A stretch of DNA of 64,000 nt from Streptomyces sp. NBC_00285 (GCF_036174265.1 NZ_CP108055.1:3162001-3226000), one strand, 5' to 3'. Numbered from the stretch's first letter, positions 25,828-34,230 are shown. Numbers and translations: made by a program. The notes: generated by a model not told the origin, from the letters alone.

Positions 25828-27021
25828 CTAATTGCTTTTCGCGGCGTCGGTGTACCAGCTTTCCGGATCGACGTCGCGCGGCACCCAGGAAGGCGCCCCC
25901 TGTTCCGTGTTGACCGCCTTCTCGATCACGACCAGATTGTGGTGGACGTGGACACCGCTGACGTTGCGGTCGGTGTACGAGGGCCCGGCAGCGTCGGCGT
26001 CCGGCTGCCGCTCCTGGTGGTTGAGCCCGTCCAGCAGGTTCTTGACCAGGCCCATTGAGGTGCCGGAGTCGTGGAGATCGGTGGCGTTGCCGCCCCAGCC
26101 CGGCCAGTAGGCGGTCTGTACGTCCTCGATCACGTACAGGCCACCGGGCCGCACGTGCGGGAAGAGGGTCCGGAAGGACGTCAGGACGTGGTGGTTGAGG
26201 TGGCTGCCGTCGTCGATGACGATGTCGAAGGGGCCGAGGCCCTCGGCCAGCCCCTCCAGGTACCGCACGTCCCCCTGGTCCCCGCGCAGCGGCACCAGGC
26301 GGGGCTCGGCGATGCCGTGCTTCTCGTGGATGTCGAGGCCGTAGACGGTGCCGCGCGGGAAGTAGTGCTTCCACATGCGCAGCGAGGCGCCGCCCTGGTC
26401 GGGGGCGTCGTAGCCGCCGATGCCGATCTCGAGCACGGTCACCGGACGCCTGCGCAGCGGGGCGAAGTAGCGGTCGTAGTGCGGGGTGTACCAGTGCCCG
26501 CCCCACTTGTCGGAGCCGAAACGCACCGCGAGTTCGTCGAGCGACTGTTCCCGGCCGCCGATCGCCGCGGCCAGCTGATGCAGCGCGGTGACGGCGGCCG
26601 CCCGCTCCGCGTGCGCCGGGTCGGCCGGGTCGAACAGGGGCCGGTCAGGCTCGGCCACGTGCAGCTCCAGGGTCGCCGTGTACCGGCCCGGCGCTCCGTA
26701 CACGGCGCGCAGCAGCTCGACGAGGTCCTGGGCGAGGCTCGCGACCGCTGTCCGCGGGGCGCTCGGCACCACCTCGGCGACGCCGCCGCCCAGCGTGACT
26801 CCGCAGCCGAGCAGTTCGCCGCCCAGGCGCAGGCTCACCTTCACCGTCGTCTTGCCGACGGGCTCCGGGAACAGCGCGGCGCGCGAGACCAGTTCGCGCA
26901 GCAGGGTCTGGGCACAGTCGGCGGCGCCGAGCTCGGTCAGCCGGGCGGCTGCCTCTGCGTCCGGGCGGTCGGCGAGGCCGATGAGGGTGTTCTCCAGTTC
27001 ACGTGGGGCTTGCGCCGGCAT
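25828..27021 (-). CDS. MycE/SpnI-type sugar O-methyltransferase (first copy)
   Basis: 397 residues, the length of mycinamicin 2''-O-methyltransferase MycE. An N-terminal oligomerisation domain (about 1-150) precedes the SAM domain: RFGSDKWGGHWYTPHYDRYF, EIGIGGYDAPDQGGASLRMW, GTVYGLDIHEKH. The catalytic segment IDDGSH is followed 29 residues later by the Asp of VIEDVQT, exactly the spacing of MycE metal ligands D275 and D304 with H278 as base. It is therefore predicted to be a Mg2+-dependent enzyme methylating a hydroxyl on a sugar already attached to the aglycone. ATG 27021 has AAGGAG 5 bases upstream. Confidence 0.9.
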   Translation of the reverse strand: MPAQAPRELENTLIGLADRPDAEAAARLTELGAADCAQTLLRELVSRAALFPEPVGKTTVKVSLRLGGELLGCGVTLGGGVAEVVPSAPRTAVASLAQDLVELLRAVYGAPGRYTATLELHVAEPDRPLFDPADPAHAERAAAVTALHQLAAAIGGREQSLDELAVRFGSDKWGGHWYTPHYDRYFAPLRRRPVTVLEIGIGGYDAPDQGGASLRMWKHYFPRGTVYGLDIHEKHGIAEPRLVPLRGDQGDVRYLEGLAEGLGPFDIVIDDGSHLNHHVLTSFRTLFPHVRPGGLYVIEDVQTAYWPGWGGNATDLHDSGTSMGLVKNLLDGLNHQERQPDADAAGPSYTDRNVSGVHVHHNLVVIEKAVNTEQGAPSWVPRDVDPESWYTDAAKSN

Positions 27022-27083
27022 GTGCGCTCCTTCATGGCCGAGTGGGCAGGATCCCGTTCCGCCGTGGCGGACGAGCGGGTCCG

Positions 27084-27115
27084 AGGCTAGGAGCGGCGGG
27101 TCGAGGCAGGCTCGA
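27084..27115 (-). promoter_or_regulatory. SARP-type operator and -10 for the first methyltransferase
   Basis: Minus strand: TCGAGCC (27115-27109), 4 bases, TCGACCC (27104-27098), 8 bases, then TAGCCT (27089-27084), a good TAnnnT -10. The region also forms a GGTCGAG/CTCGACC inverted repeat. Confidence 0.65.
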
Positions 27116-27387
27116 CCTGCGGTGGCGACCGTCTCACGAAACGGTCGCCACATTTCCCCGACCCTTCTTCCAGGTATCGCAGGACACGATATTCGAGGAA
27201 AAGTCAAATCCCATTTCTCGATAATTTCGAGACCAGAAGAACGGCATTCTGTCAAGCCACAGCCACTCCATATACATGGATCTCCGAAATGGGGCAGGGC
27301 CCCGCCGATCCGGGCGTAATTCGATTCGGCGAGCGGTCGCCGGGCCCCCTTGTCCAGCCCTCCCCTGCCCGCTCGGCTCAGCGAGGT

Positions 27388-27419
27388 TCCAGGAGTCTTC
27401 GAGCGCTTGGAGACAACCT
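27388..27419 (+). promoter_or_regulatory. probable SARP-type operator for the glycosyltransferase
   Basis: TCCAGGA (27388-27394), 4 bases, TCGAGCG (27399-27405), 8 bases, CAACCT (27414-27419). The first heptamer is a weak match; spacing fits the other sites. Confidence 0.45.
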
Positions 27420-27455
27420 GCCCCGGCCACGTCAACCTCGGTCGGAGAGGCACCC

Positions 27456-28748
27456 ATGCGCGTACTGATAGCGGCGCCCGCCCTGGACGCCCACTTCAAC
27501 GGCTGCGTCCCGCTCGCGTGGGCGCTGCGGACAGCGGGACACGAAGTACGGGTGGCCGCCCAGCCCCCGCTGACCGACAGCATCACCGCTGCCGGGCTCA
27601 CCGCCGTCCCCGTCGGCCGGGACCCGGAGCTCGCCCGGGTCATGGCCGCGGCCGGCCCGCGGATCTACGCCCACCACGAGGGCCGGGACCTCGTGGGCAG
27701 CCTGGACGAACCGGTGGACGCGGAGTTCCTCCGCACCAGCAACGAGCTGATGACTTCGGCGTTCTACGCACGGATCAACGACGAGGAGACGATCGACGAC
27801 CTCGTCGCGTTCTGCCGCGCCTGGCGGCCCGACCTGGTGATCTGGGAGACCTTCACCTTCGCCGGCGCCGTCGCCGCACAGGTCACCGGGGTCCCGCACG
27901 CGAGGCTGCTGTGGGGACCCGACCTGTTCCTGCACATGCGCCAGACCCTGCTCGGCCACCACGCCCGAAACGGGGTGGACGCCGCGCGCACCCCCGAGGC
28001 AGACCCGGTACGGCACTGGCTCGCGGGCCAACTCGCCCGGTATGACATGGAGTTCACCGAGGAGACCGTGACCGGTCAGTGGCGCGTCGACCAGATGCCG
28101 GCGAGCATGCGGCTGGCCCCCGGACAGCACACCGTGCCCATGCGGTACGTCCCCTACAACGGCCCGGTGCCCGCCACCGTGCCGCCCTGGCTGCGCGTCG
28201 CGCCCGACCGACCGCGGATCTGTCTGACGAAGGGTTTGAGCGTACGCACCATCGACTCGCCCGACGGTCGCGCCGTCACCGCGGACGACTTCTTCGAGGC
28301 CGTGGCCGACCTCGACGCCGAGATCGTCGCGATCCTCGACGACTCCGAGCGCGAGCGGCTGACCACCGTGCCCGACAACACCCGGGTGGTCGACTTCGCC
28401 TCGCTGCACGTCCTGCTGCCGTCGTGCGCGGCGATCGTGCACCACGGTGGGGCCGGCACCTGGGCGACCGCGGCGGTCCACGGCGTACCGCAACTGGTCC
28501 TCGCCTCGATGTGGGACAACATCCACCGGGCCCGCCGCACCCAGGAGGTGGGTGCCGGAGTGTTCGTCCCGCCCGCCGAACTGGACCCGGCCGGACTGCG
28601 TTCGGCCCTCGACCGGCTGCTGCACGAGCCGTCGTACGCGAAGGGGGCGCAGGCGCTGCGCGACGAGATGACGGCCGAGCCCGCCCCCAACGAGGTCGTA
28701 CCCGTGCTGGAGCGCCTGGCTGCACAGCACCGCACGGCCGCCACGTGA
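27456..28748 (+). CDS. GT1-family (EryCIII/DesVII-like) glycosyltransferase
   Basis: 430 residues of the macrolide/aromatic polyketide glycosyltransferase class. The N-terminal acceptor domain begins MRVLIAAPALDAHFNGCVPLAWALRTAGHEV; the C-terminal nucleotide-sugar domain has CAAIVHHGGAGTWATAAVHGVPQLVLASMWDN (HHGGAGT contacts the pyrophosphate). It should attach a deoxysugar to the polyketide. Some relatives need a P450-like partner; none is adjacent here. No NDP-deoxysugar genes are in the window, so the donor may be a housekeeping NDP-sugar such as rhamnose. ATG 27456 follows GGAGAGG. Confidence 0.92.
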   Translation: MRVLIAAPALDAHFNGCVPLAWALRTAGHEVRVAAQPPLTDSITAAGLTAVPVGRDPELARVMAAAGPRIYAHHEGRDLVGSLDEPVDAEFLRTSNELMTSAFYARINDEETIDDLVAFCRAWRPDLVIWETFTFAGAVAAQVTGVPHARLLWGPDLFLHMRQTLLGHHARNGVDAARTPEADPVRHWLAGQLARYDMEFTEETVTGQWRVDQMPASMRLAPGQHTVPMRYVPYNGPVPATVPPWLRVAPDRPRICLTKGLSVRTIDSPDGRAVTADDFFEAVADLDAEIVAILDDSERERLTTVPDNTRVVDFASLHVLLPSCAAIVHHGGAGTWATAAVHGVPQLVLASMWDNIHRARRTQEVGAGVFVPPAELDPAGLRSALDRLLHEPSYAKGAQALRDEMTAEPAPNEVVPVLERLAAQHRTAAT

Positions 28749-28801
28749 CCCGTACTCCCGGCCGTCCCGCTTTCCCCACGTTCCCAGGAGGATCAACACC
28801 C

Positions 28802-29119
28802 ATGACTCTGTTCGCAGTTCTCGCCACCCAGGCCCCCTCGGGGATCAGCGCCGACGAGTTCCGGGCCCGGCTGCCGGAGGGCTTCGCCTACACCCGCGAA
28901 CTGGTGGAGCGAGGGGTGATCCGGCACAGCTGGGTCCGCGTGGGCGCCTCGGGCGGGCTCCTCGTCTACGACGTGGCCTCGCACGAGGAGCTGCTGACCC
29001 ACCTCTACGACAACCCGCTGAGCCCGCACCTGTCGTTCGAGGTCATCCCGCTCGCCGAACCGCGCGCCTTCGACTCGACCTCGTACCGGAACGGCAGGGA
29101 GAACACACTGCAGCAGTGA
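28802..29119 (+). CDS. small ferredoxin-fold protein, muconolactone isomerase-like
   Basis: 105 residues. The N-terminus MTLFAVLATQAP and the later segments GLLVYDVASHEELLTHLYDNPLSPHLSFEVIPLAEP follow the pattern of muconolactone delta-isomerase and related YciI/ABM folds (strand, NPLxPxxxFEVxPL). AGGAGG lies 9 bases before ATG 28802. It sits 53 bases after the glycosyltransferase and is probably co-transcribed. Possible work: isomerisation, or oxidation/cyclisation of a polyketide intermediate; the assignment rests on pattern only. Confidence 0.6.
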   Translation: MTLFAVLATQAPSGISADEFRARLPEGFAYTRELVERGVIRHSWVRVGASGGLLVYDVASHEELLTHLYDNPLSPHLSFEVIPLAEPRAFDSTSYRNGRENTLQQ

Positions 29120-29122
29120 GCA

Positions 29123-29162
29123 GGGGCGGCCCGGTGCACCACGGAGTGCACCGGGCCGCCCC
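29123..29162. terminator. bidirectional terminator
   Basis: Perfect 17-base arms (29123-29139 and 29146-29162) with a 6-base loop between convergent stops at 29119 and 29183; a short T-run follows on the plus strand. Confidence 0.85.
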
Positions 29163-29182
29163 CTTTCCGCCCGCCGGACCGG

Positions 29183-30709
29183 TCAGGCCTCCTGCGGCCG
29201 GACGGACAGCGCGTGGCGGAAGACGTCCCGCGGGTCCCAGTGCGCCTTCGCCCGTTGGAGCCGGGGGTAGTTGTCCTTGTAATAGAGCGTGTGCCAGGGC
29301 ACGGACGACTTGTTCCACTCGGGATCTGCCAGGTCGATGTCCGGGTAGTTGATGTAGGTGCCGTCGCTCTGCTCGCCGGGCACAGGCACACCGCCGGTCT
29401 CTGTGTAGACGTCCCGGTACAGCTCCCGTATCCAGGCCAGGTGCCGGGCGTCCTGCGCGGGGTCCTGCCACAGGCTCACGTAGAACGCCTTCATCACGGC
29501 ACCGCGTTGCGCCGTCGCGGTGGTCTGCGGCGCCACCTCGGCCACCTTGCCGCCGTACGACATGAACAGCACACCGGCACTCGCGTGACCGTAGTCGGCG
29601 TCGGTCAACGCCTCGTGCAGGACGTCGAGTTGTCCGTCCTCGTAGCCTTTGAGCAGATAGGCCGCCTTGCCCTTGGAGCGCATGCCCGTCACCGTGTCGG
29701 GCAGGGTGGGCTGCAGCATCGACTGCAGCCAGGGCCTGGTCCGCACCGTGTGCGCGGGGCGCGGGCCGACCCCGTCGGCGAGCGCGTCGACATAGCCGTC
29801 CAGCAGCGACGCGGCGTCCGGCACGGTGGCGTCCATCTGGGTGCTCATGATGATGATCCCGGACGCCCTGTGCATCACGCCGAGCACGCTGAACAGGCTC
29901 GCGTACGGGGAGTCGGGCGCGCTGTTCTGCTCGTGCCACTCGGCGTGGTTGCGCATCAGCCGCCGGAAGCGGTCTCCGGTCATGTCCTGCCACGACCAGG
30001 TCACCAGACTGTCCAGGACGGTGGCCGGCGGGCGGGGCAGCAGAGTACCGGGACCGGCGCCGGGACAGACGTCCGGCGCACGCAGCCAATACCGGGTGAC
30101 CACGCCGAAGTTGCCACCGCCGCCCCCGGTGTGGGCCCACCACAGATCCTGCAGGGCACCCTCGTCCTCACGGCTCGCGACCACCGCGCGAGCGGTGCCG
30201 GAGGCGTCCACGACGACCACCTCCACCGCGTGCAGGTAGTCGACCACGCAGCCGTGCAGCCGGGTCAGCGGGCCGTACCCGCCGCCGAGGATGTGTCCCC
30301 CGGCGCCGACCGTGGGGCAGGAGCCGCCGGGAACGGTGACGCCCCAGCCCTTGTACAGGGCACGGTAGAGCGCCCCCAGCTGGACGCCCGGCTCGACGGC
30401 GAAGGCGCCTCGGGCGGGGTCGTGGTACACGGCGTCCATCTGCGACATGTCGATGAGGAAGCGGGTGCCCGGCCCGTCGACGAAGTCCTCCAGGCAGTGT
30501 CCGCCGCTGCGGACGCCGATGTGCAGACCGGCGTCGACGGCGTCCTGCACGGCGAGGACGCTCTGCTCGGTGTCACCGACGACGCGAATGTGCTCGGGGG
30601 TGCCGGTGAAGCGGTGGTTGACACCGTTGACCAGGTCGGCATAGCGGGGATCGTCGGTGCCCACCGCCACGGGGCCCGGTGGCGGCCGGTGTGGCGTGCC
30701 TTCGCTCAT
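29183..30709 (-). CDS. berberine-bridge-enzyme-like FAD oxidase with bicovalent flavin site
   Basis: 508 residues. The FAD-binding domain shows VRSGGHCLEDF, with His71 as expected 8-alpha attachment, and GGSCPTVGAGGHILGGGYGPL, with Cys131 as expected 6-S attachment. This places it with bicovalent oxidases such as AknOx, whose residues are H70 and C130. A C-terminal BBE segment (YINYPDIDL, YYKDNYPRLQRAKAHWDPRDVF) is present. Enzymes of this type oxidise sugar hydroxyls or ring positions of aromatic polyketides, passing electrons to oxygen. ATG 30709. It is divergent from the SDR gene, and a SARP-type site lies on its side of the intergenic region. Confidence 0.9.
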   Translation of the reverse strand: MSEGTPHRPPPGPVAVGTDDPRYADLVNGVNHRFTGTPEHIRVVGDTEQSVLAVQDAVDAGLHIGVRSGGHCLEDFVDGPGTRFLIDMSQMDAVYHDPARGAFAVEPGVQLGALYRALYKGWGVTVPGGSCPTVGAGGHILGGGYGPLTRLHGCVVDYLHAVEVVVVDASGTARAVVASREDEGALQDLWWAHTGGGGGNFGVVTRYWLRAPDVCPGAGPGTLLPRPPATVLDSLVTWSWQDMTGDRFRRLMRNHAEWHEQNSAPDSPYASLFSVLGVMHRASGIIIMSTQMDATVPDAASLLDGYVDALADGVGPRPAHTVRTRPWLQSMLQPTLPDTVTGMRSKGKAAYLLKGYEDGQLDVLHEALTDADYGHASAGVLFMSYGGKVAEVAPQTTATAQRGAVMKAFYVSLWQDPAQDARHLAWIRELYRDVYTETGGVPVPGEQSDGTYINYPDIDLADPEWNKSSVPWHTLYYKDNYPRLQRAKAHWDPRDVFRHALSVRPQEA

Positions 30710-30763
30710 CTCGTCCCTCTTCCCTCCGTCGGACCGGCCCTCGACAGGCCTGCTGCTTCGCAC

Positions 30764-30795
30764 ACCCCACACGCCCGCCCTCGATTCCGGCTGGA
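30764..30795 (-). promoter_or_regulatory. probable SARP-type operator for the FAD oxidase
   Basis: Minus strand: TCCAGCC (30795-30789), 4 bases, TCGAGGG (30784-30778), 8 bases, TGGGGT (30769-30764). The -10 is poor; spacing matches the others. Confidence 0.4.
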
Positions 30796-30813
30796 CCCGG
30801 CGGACCCCGCTCG

Positions 30814-30845
30814 TCGAGCGGTGTTCGAGCGAGGGTTCTTACGGT
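30814..30845 (+). promoter_or_regulatory. SARP-type operator and -10 for the SDR gene
   Basis: Two identical heptamers TCGAGCG (30814-30820 and 30825-30831) 11 bases apart, then 8 bases, then TACGGT (30840-30845). This is the most canonical site in the window. The predicted start of transcription falls at about 30852, the GTG of the gene, so the message may be leaderless. Confidence 0.7.
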
Positions 30846-30851
30846 GCGACC

Positions 30852-31619
30852 GTGACCGAGGAGATGAAGCACACGCAGCGCAGGACCGTCGTCGTCACCG
30901 GAGGCGGGAGCGGCATCGGGCGGGCCACGGCCCGGGCCTTCGCCATGGAGGGCGCGCACGTCCTGGTGGTGGGACGCACGCCCGGACCACTCCGGGAGAC
31001 CGCCGGGGAGCAGCCCACGATCAGCACCCTGACCGCCGACATCACCGCGGACGACGGCCCCGACACGGTGGTCACGACCGCGCTGGAGCGGTACGGACGG
31101 CTCGACGTGCTCGTGAACAACGCCGCCCTTGGTGTGCACAGCACGCTCGATGACCTCGACACCGCGACCCTCGACGTCCAGCTGGCCACGAACCTGCGCG
31201 CACCGTTCCTGCTGACCAGGCGTGCCCTGGACGCGCTGTCCGCGAGTTCCGGCACGGTGGTCAACCTCTCCACCGCAGGCTCGCTCGGGCGCCGCGCCTG
31301 GCCCGGCATGTCCGTGTACGGCGCCACGAAGGTCGCCCTCGACTTCCTCACCCGGACCTGGGCCCTGGAGTTCGCCCCGCGCGGGGTCCGCGTGGTGGGT
31401 GTCGCGCCCGGCGTCATCGACACCGGCATGGCGACGCGCAACGGCATGCCCGCAGAGCATTACGCGGCGTTCATCAAGGACATGCACGACCGGATCCCCG
31501 CGGGCCGCGTCGGAACCCCCGAGGAGATCGCCTGGTGGATCGTCCAACTGGCCTCGCCGCAGGCGCAGTACGCGAACGGCACCGTCCTGGCGGTCGACGG
31601 CGCCCTCTCCGTCCAGTGA
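30852..31619 (+). CDS. short-chain dehydrogenase/reductase
   Basis: 255 residues, classical SDR: TGGGSGIGRATARAFAMEGAHVLVVGRT (TGxxxGIG), NNAALG, Ser and Tyr-x-x-x-Lys in STAGSLG and YGATKVALDF, then PGVIDTGM. The dinucleotide site with Arg after the second strand suggests NADPH. It probably reduces a keto group of the polyketide or sugar late in the pathway. The start is taken as GTG 30852 because it coincides with the predicted transcription start; ATG 30864 is the alternative, but its GAGGAG abuts the codon too closely. Confidence 0.88.
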   Translation: MTEEMKHTQRRTVVVTGGGSGIGRATARAFAMEGAHVLVVGRTPGPLRETAGEQPTISTLTADITADDGPDTVVTTALERYGRLDVLVNNAALGVHSTLDDLDTATLDVQLATNLRAPFLLTRRALDALSASSGTVVNLSTAGSLGRRAWPGMSVYGATKVALDFLTRTWALEFAPRGVRVVGVAPGVIDTGMATRNGMPAEHYAAFIKDMHDRIPAGRVGTPEEIAWWIVQLASPQAQYANGTVLAVDGALSVQ

Positions 31620-31805
31620 GCGGCTCGATGGAGCCGGTACCGTGCGGGCGCTGAGCGTTCCGGAATTCCCGGGTGCCGAAGCCGAAGGTCTTCGGCGGCT
31701 GCCGGGACCTTTCGCGAGCTGTTTCGCACCGCGGTCCACGTCCCGCCGAGGCGTCGTCCGCGACGCCCGTGCGCCGCCGGCGGCGGCCGGCCTCACGAGC
31801 CGGGT

Positions 31806-31837
31806 TTGACCTCCCTTCAAGCAGCGGCCCCTAGGGT
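31806..31837 (+). promoter_or_regulatory. probable SARP-type operator for the second methyltransferase
   Basis: TTGACCT (31806-31812), 4 bases, TCAAGCA (31817-31823), 8 bases, TAGGGT (31832-31837). Heptamers are degenerate but the spacing and TAnnnT -10 fit. Confidence 0.45.
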
Positions 31838-31885
31838 CGCCCGCGTATCCGTCCTGGTTTCGACCGCAGAGAGGGTATCCGTCAG

Positions 31886-33085
31886 ATGACCACCCAGAGC
31901 CTTGCCGGGCGCCTCACCCTGTGCGGGACCGCACCTGACACCGAAACAGCCGCGCTGGTCAAGGAAGTCGGCCTGGCGCGGATTGTCACGGTCCTCGTCG
32001 ACGAGGTGCTGTTCCGCTGTGACGACCCCGTGAACACCATGCCCGTGGACATCGCGCTGGAGGTCGGCCACGGCGAGGAGACCCACCGCACGGTGCTGCG
32101 CATGTCCCGCGGCGAACCGATCCGGGTCATCGGTGACGACGACCCGTCGGTGTGTATCCGCCGGCACCTGCAGTTCACCCTCGCCGACCTGGTACACCGC
32201 CTGTACGGCCCGCTGCACGCGCAGCACAGCGGTGACTTCACGGACGTCTTCCTCCCGGAACGGCCGGCCGACTTCAGCCGACTGCGGGACATCCTCGACT
32301 CCACCCATCAGGCGGGCGGGACACTGCTGTCCGGCTGCACCAGCCAGACGCCCGGCCTCGGCGCGCTCTCGGTGCGCTACGGCTCGGACAAGTGGGCCAG
32401 TTTCCACTGGTACACGCAGCACTACGAGAACCACTTCGCCCGGTACCGCGACCGCCCGGTGCGCATCCTGGAGATCGGCATCGGCGGCTACGCGGGTGCC
32501 CTGGGCGGCCCGTCGCTGAAGATGTGGAAGCGCTACTTCCACCGTGGCATGGTCTACGGCCTCGATCTGTTCGACAAGTCCGCACTGGACCAGGACCGGC
32601 TCAAGGCGCTCACCGGCGACCAGGGCGACGCCGAAGCCCTGCGTGAACTGGCCGAGGAACACGGTCCGTTCGACATCGTCATCGACGACGGCAGCCACGA
32701 GAACGAGCATGTGCGCGTCTCGTTCGACGCGCTCTTCCCGTATGTGCAGCCCGGCGGGCTGTACGTGATCGAGGATCTGCAGACGTCGTACTGGCCACGG
32801 TTCGGCGGCACCCCGGGGCCGACGACCGCGCCGGACACCTCCATGGGGCTGCTCAAGCGGCTGCTCGACGACATCCACTACGCGGAGTTCGCCCCGAAAC
32901 CCGACGAGCCCCGCACGATCACCCAGTCGGAGGTGATCGGCGTGCACACCTACCACAACATCGCCTTCATCGAGAAGGGCGTGAACGGCGAGACCAGCAT
33001 CCCCGCCTGGATGGACGACGAGGCGTGGAAGGCCCTGGGCGCGATCACCCCGGAAGAAGGGCGCGAGGAGGCGCAGTCACGATGA
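31886..33085 (+). CDS. MycE/SpnI-type sugar O-methyltransferase (second copy)
   Basis: 399 residues and clearly homologous to the enzyme at 25828-27021. It shares RYGSDKWASFHWYTQHYENHF, EIGIGGYAGALGGPSLKMWKRYF, the metal/base segment IDDGSH, and the metal Asp of VIEDLQT again 29 residues later. The N-terminal domain is more divergent, suggesting different acceptor recognition. Two such enzymes usually methylate different hydroxyls of one sugar in sequence, as SpnI and SpnK do on rhamnose. Its stop overlaps the Rieske gene start as ATGA, so methylation and oxygenation enzymes are made together. Confidence 0.9.
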   Translation: MTTQSLAGRLTLCGTAPDTETAALVKEVGLARIVTVLVDEVLFRCDDPVNTMPVDIALEVGHGEETHRTVLRMSRGEPIRVIGDDDPSVCIRRHLQFTLADLVHRLYGPLHAQHSGDFTDVFLPERPADFSRLRDILDSTHQAGGTLLSGCTSQTPGLGALSVRYGSDKWASFHWYTQHYENHFARYRDRPVRILEIGIGGYAGALGGPSLKMWKRYFHRGMVYGLDLFDKSALDQDRLKALTGDQGDAEALRELAEEHGPFDIVIDDGSHENEHVRVSFDALFPYVQPGGLYVIEDLQTSYWPRFGGTPGPTTAPDTSMGLLKRLLDDIHYAEFAPKPDEPRTITQSEVIGVHTYHNIAFIEKGVNGETSIPAWMDDEAWKALGAITPEEGREEAQSR

Positions 33086-34230
33086 CCGTCACGACCGGTC
33101 CAGCCGCCGTGCACACGGAGGAGACCGCCGAGCTGCTGACGCAGCTGCGCGAGTATCTCGCTCCGGTGCCGCCGCAACTGAGCATGCCGCCGCGGGCGTT
33201 CACCGATCCCGGCCTGTACGAACTGGAACGCGAGCGGATCTTCCACCGTTCCTGGGTACTGGTGGGCCACGCAGACCAGTTCGCGTCGCCCGGGGACTAC
33301 GTGGCCCTGGACGTCGCCGGCGAGGCCGTCCTCGTGGCCCGTGCCACGGACGGCGCCCTGCACGCCACCTCACCCGTCTGTCGGCACCGGCTGATGCCGC
33401 TGGTCGAGAAGGGGCAGGGCAACGCCAAGGACCTCACGTGCCCGTACCACCTGTGGCGGTACGACATGGACGGCCGGCTCATCGCCGCGACCCACATGCG
33501 CGGCAATCCCGACTTCGACCCGGCGTCGTGCCGGCTCCCCGGCTTCGCCGTCGAGGAGTGGCACGGCTTCGTCTACGTCAACCTCGACCCGCACGCACGG
33601 CCCCTCGCCCCGGAACTGACCGTCGTCGAGACGGAGATGGAGAACTACCGGCTCGACGACATGGTCCAGATCTCCACCTGGACCGAGGACTGGCACTGCA
33701 ACTGGAAGGTGGCCGTGGAGAACGGCCACGAGAACTACCACGCCATCGGCTTCCACCCCGAGACCGTCAAGCCCCTGATGACCGGCGGCATCGATATGCG
33801 GGTGCACTTCGACTCACCCGTGGTCTCGCGGCTGCTGAGCCCTGCGGGCAACCCCGTGCAGCCGACCGTGCTGCCGCTCACCGAGGAAGAGCAGAAGACG
33901 CTCTACAGCTTCCGCGTCTTCCCCTGCGGCAGCGTCGCCACCTTCGGCGAGACGATCGCCTGGCTCAGCCTCATCCCGGCCTCGCTGGACCGCACCGTGG
34001 TGCGCGGCGGCACGCTGATGCCACGCCGGATCGTCGAGCAGGCCGGCCTGGAGAACCTGCGCGGGCCGCTGGAGGAGTTCACCGCACGGGTCAACGCCGA
34101 GGACCGCACCGGTCTGGAGGCCGTGCAGCGCGGGGTCGGCTCGCGCTACGCCGGACGCGGCCACCTCAGCCCCAAGGAACCGGGCGTGCTGGCCTTCTAC
34201 CGCTCGCTGGCCGAAGGGCTCTGCGGCTAG
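33082..34230 (+). CDS. Rieske non-haem iron oxygenase, alpha subunit
   Basis: 382 residues. The Rieske [2Fe-2S] ligands are Cys100 and His102 in PVCRHRLM and Cys120 and His123 in TCPYHLW. The mononuclear iron site is in the ENGHENYHAIGFH segment (His220, His225), followed by a C-terminal catalytic domain. It lacks a beta subunit gene nearby, as in homotrimeric monooxygenase-type members. Likely task: hydroxylation, O-demethylation or oxidative rearrangement of the aromatic product. Ferredoxin and reductase are not encoded beside it and must come from elsewhere. Confidence 0.92.
   Translation: MTVTTGPAAVHTEETAELLTQLREYLAPVPPQLSMPPRAFTDPGLYELERERIFHRSWVLVGHADQFASPGDYVALDVAGEAVLVARATDGALHATSPVCRHRLMPLVEKGQGNAKDLTCPYHLWRYDMDGRLIAATHMRGNPDFDPASCRLPGFAVEEWHGFVYVNLDPHARPLAPELTVVETEMENYRLDDMVQISTWTEDWHCNWKVAVENGHENYHAIGFHPETVKPLMTGGIDMRVHFDSPVVSRLLSPAGNPVQPTVLPLTEEEQKTLYSFRVFPCGSVATFGETIAWLSLIPASLDRTVVRGGTLMPRRIVEQAGLENLRGPLEEFTARVNAEDRTGLEAVQRGVGSRYAGRGHLSPKEPGVLAFYRSLAEGLCG

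Larger units (their letters stand above)
27022..27455. other. divergent intergenic region (434 bases), partly AT-rich
   Basis: It lies between the first methyltransferase (minus) and the glycosyltransferase (plus). It holds SARP-type sites at each end (27098-27115 minus, 27388-27405 plus) and an unusually AT-rich middle (about 27150-27330) compared with its surroundings. No coding frame is convincing. Confidence 0.5.

Noticed and set aside
22865..25831. 988-codon plus-strand open frame opposite the SNF2 helicase
   Set aside because: Third-position GC pattern and motifs belong to the minus-strand helicase; the plus frame is Arg/Gly/His-rich without any family signature and is a high-GC antisense shadow.
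27194..27330. TCGAGGA/TCAAATC and TCGATAA/TCGAGAC pairs in the AT-rich middle of the 27 kb intergenic region
   Set aside because: Heptamer match or spacing (9) is poor and no fitting -10 follows; the better site for the glycosyltransferase is at 27388.
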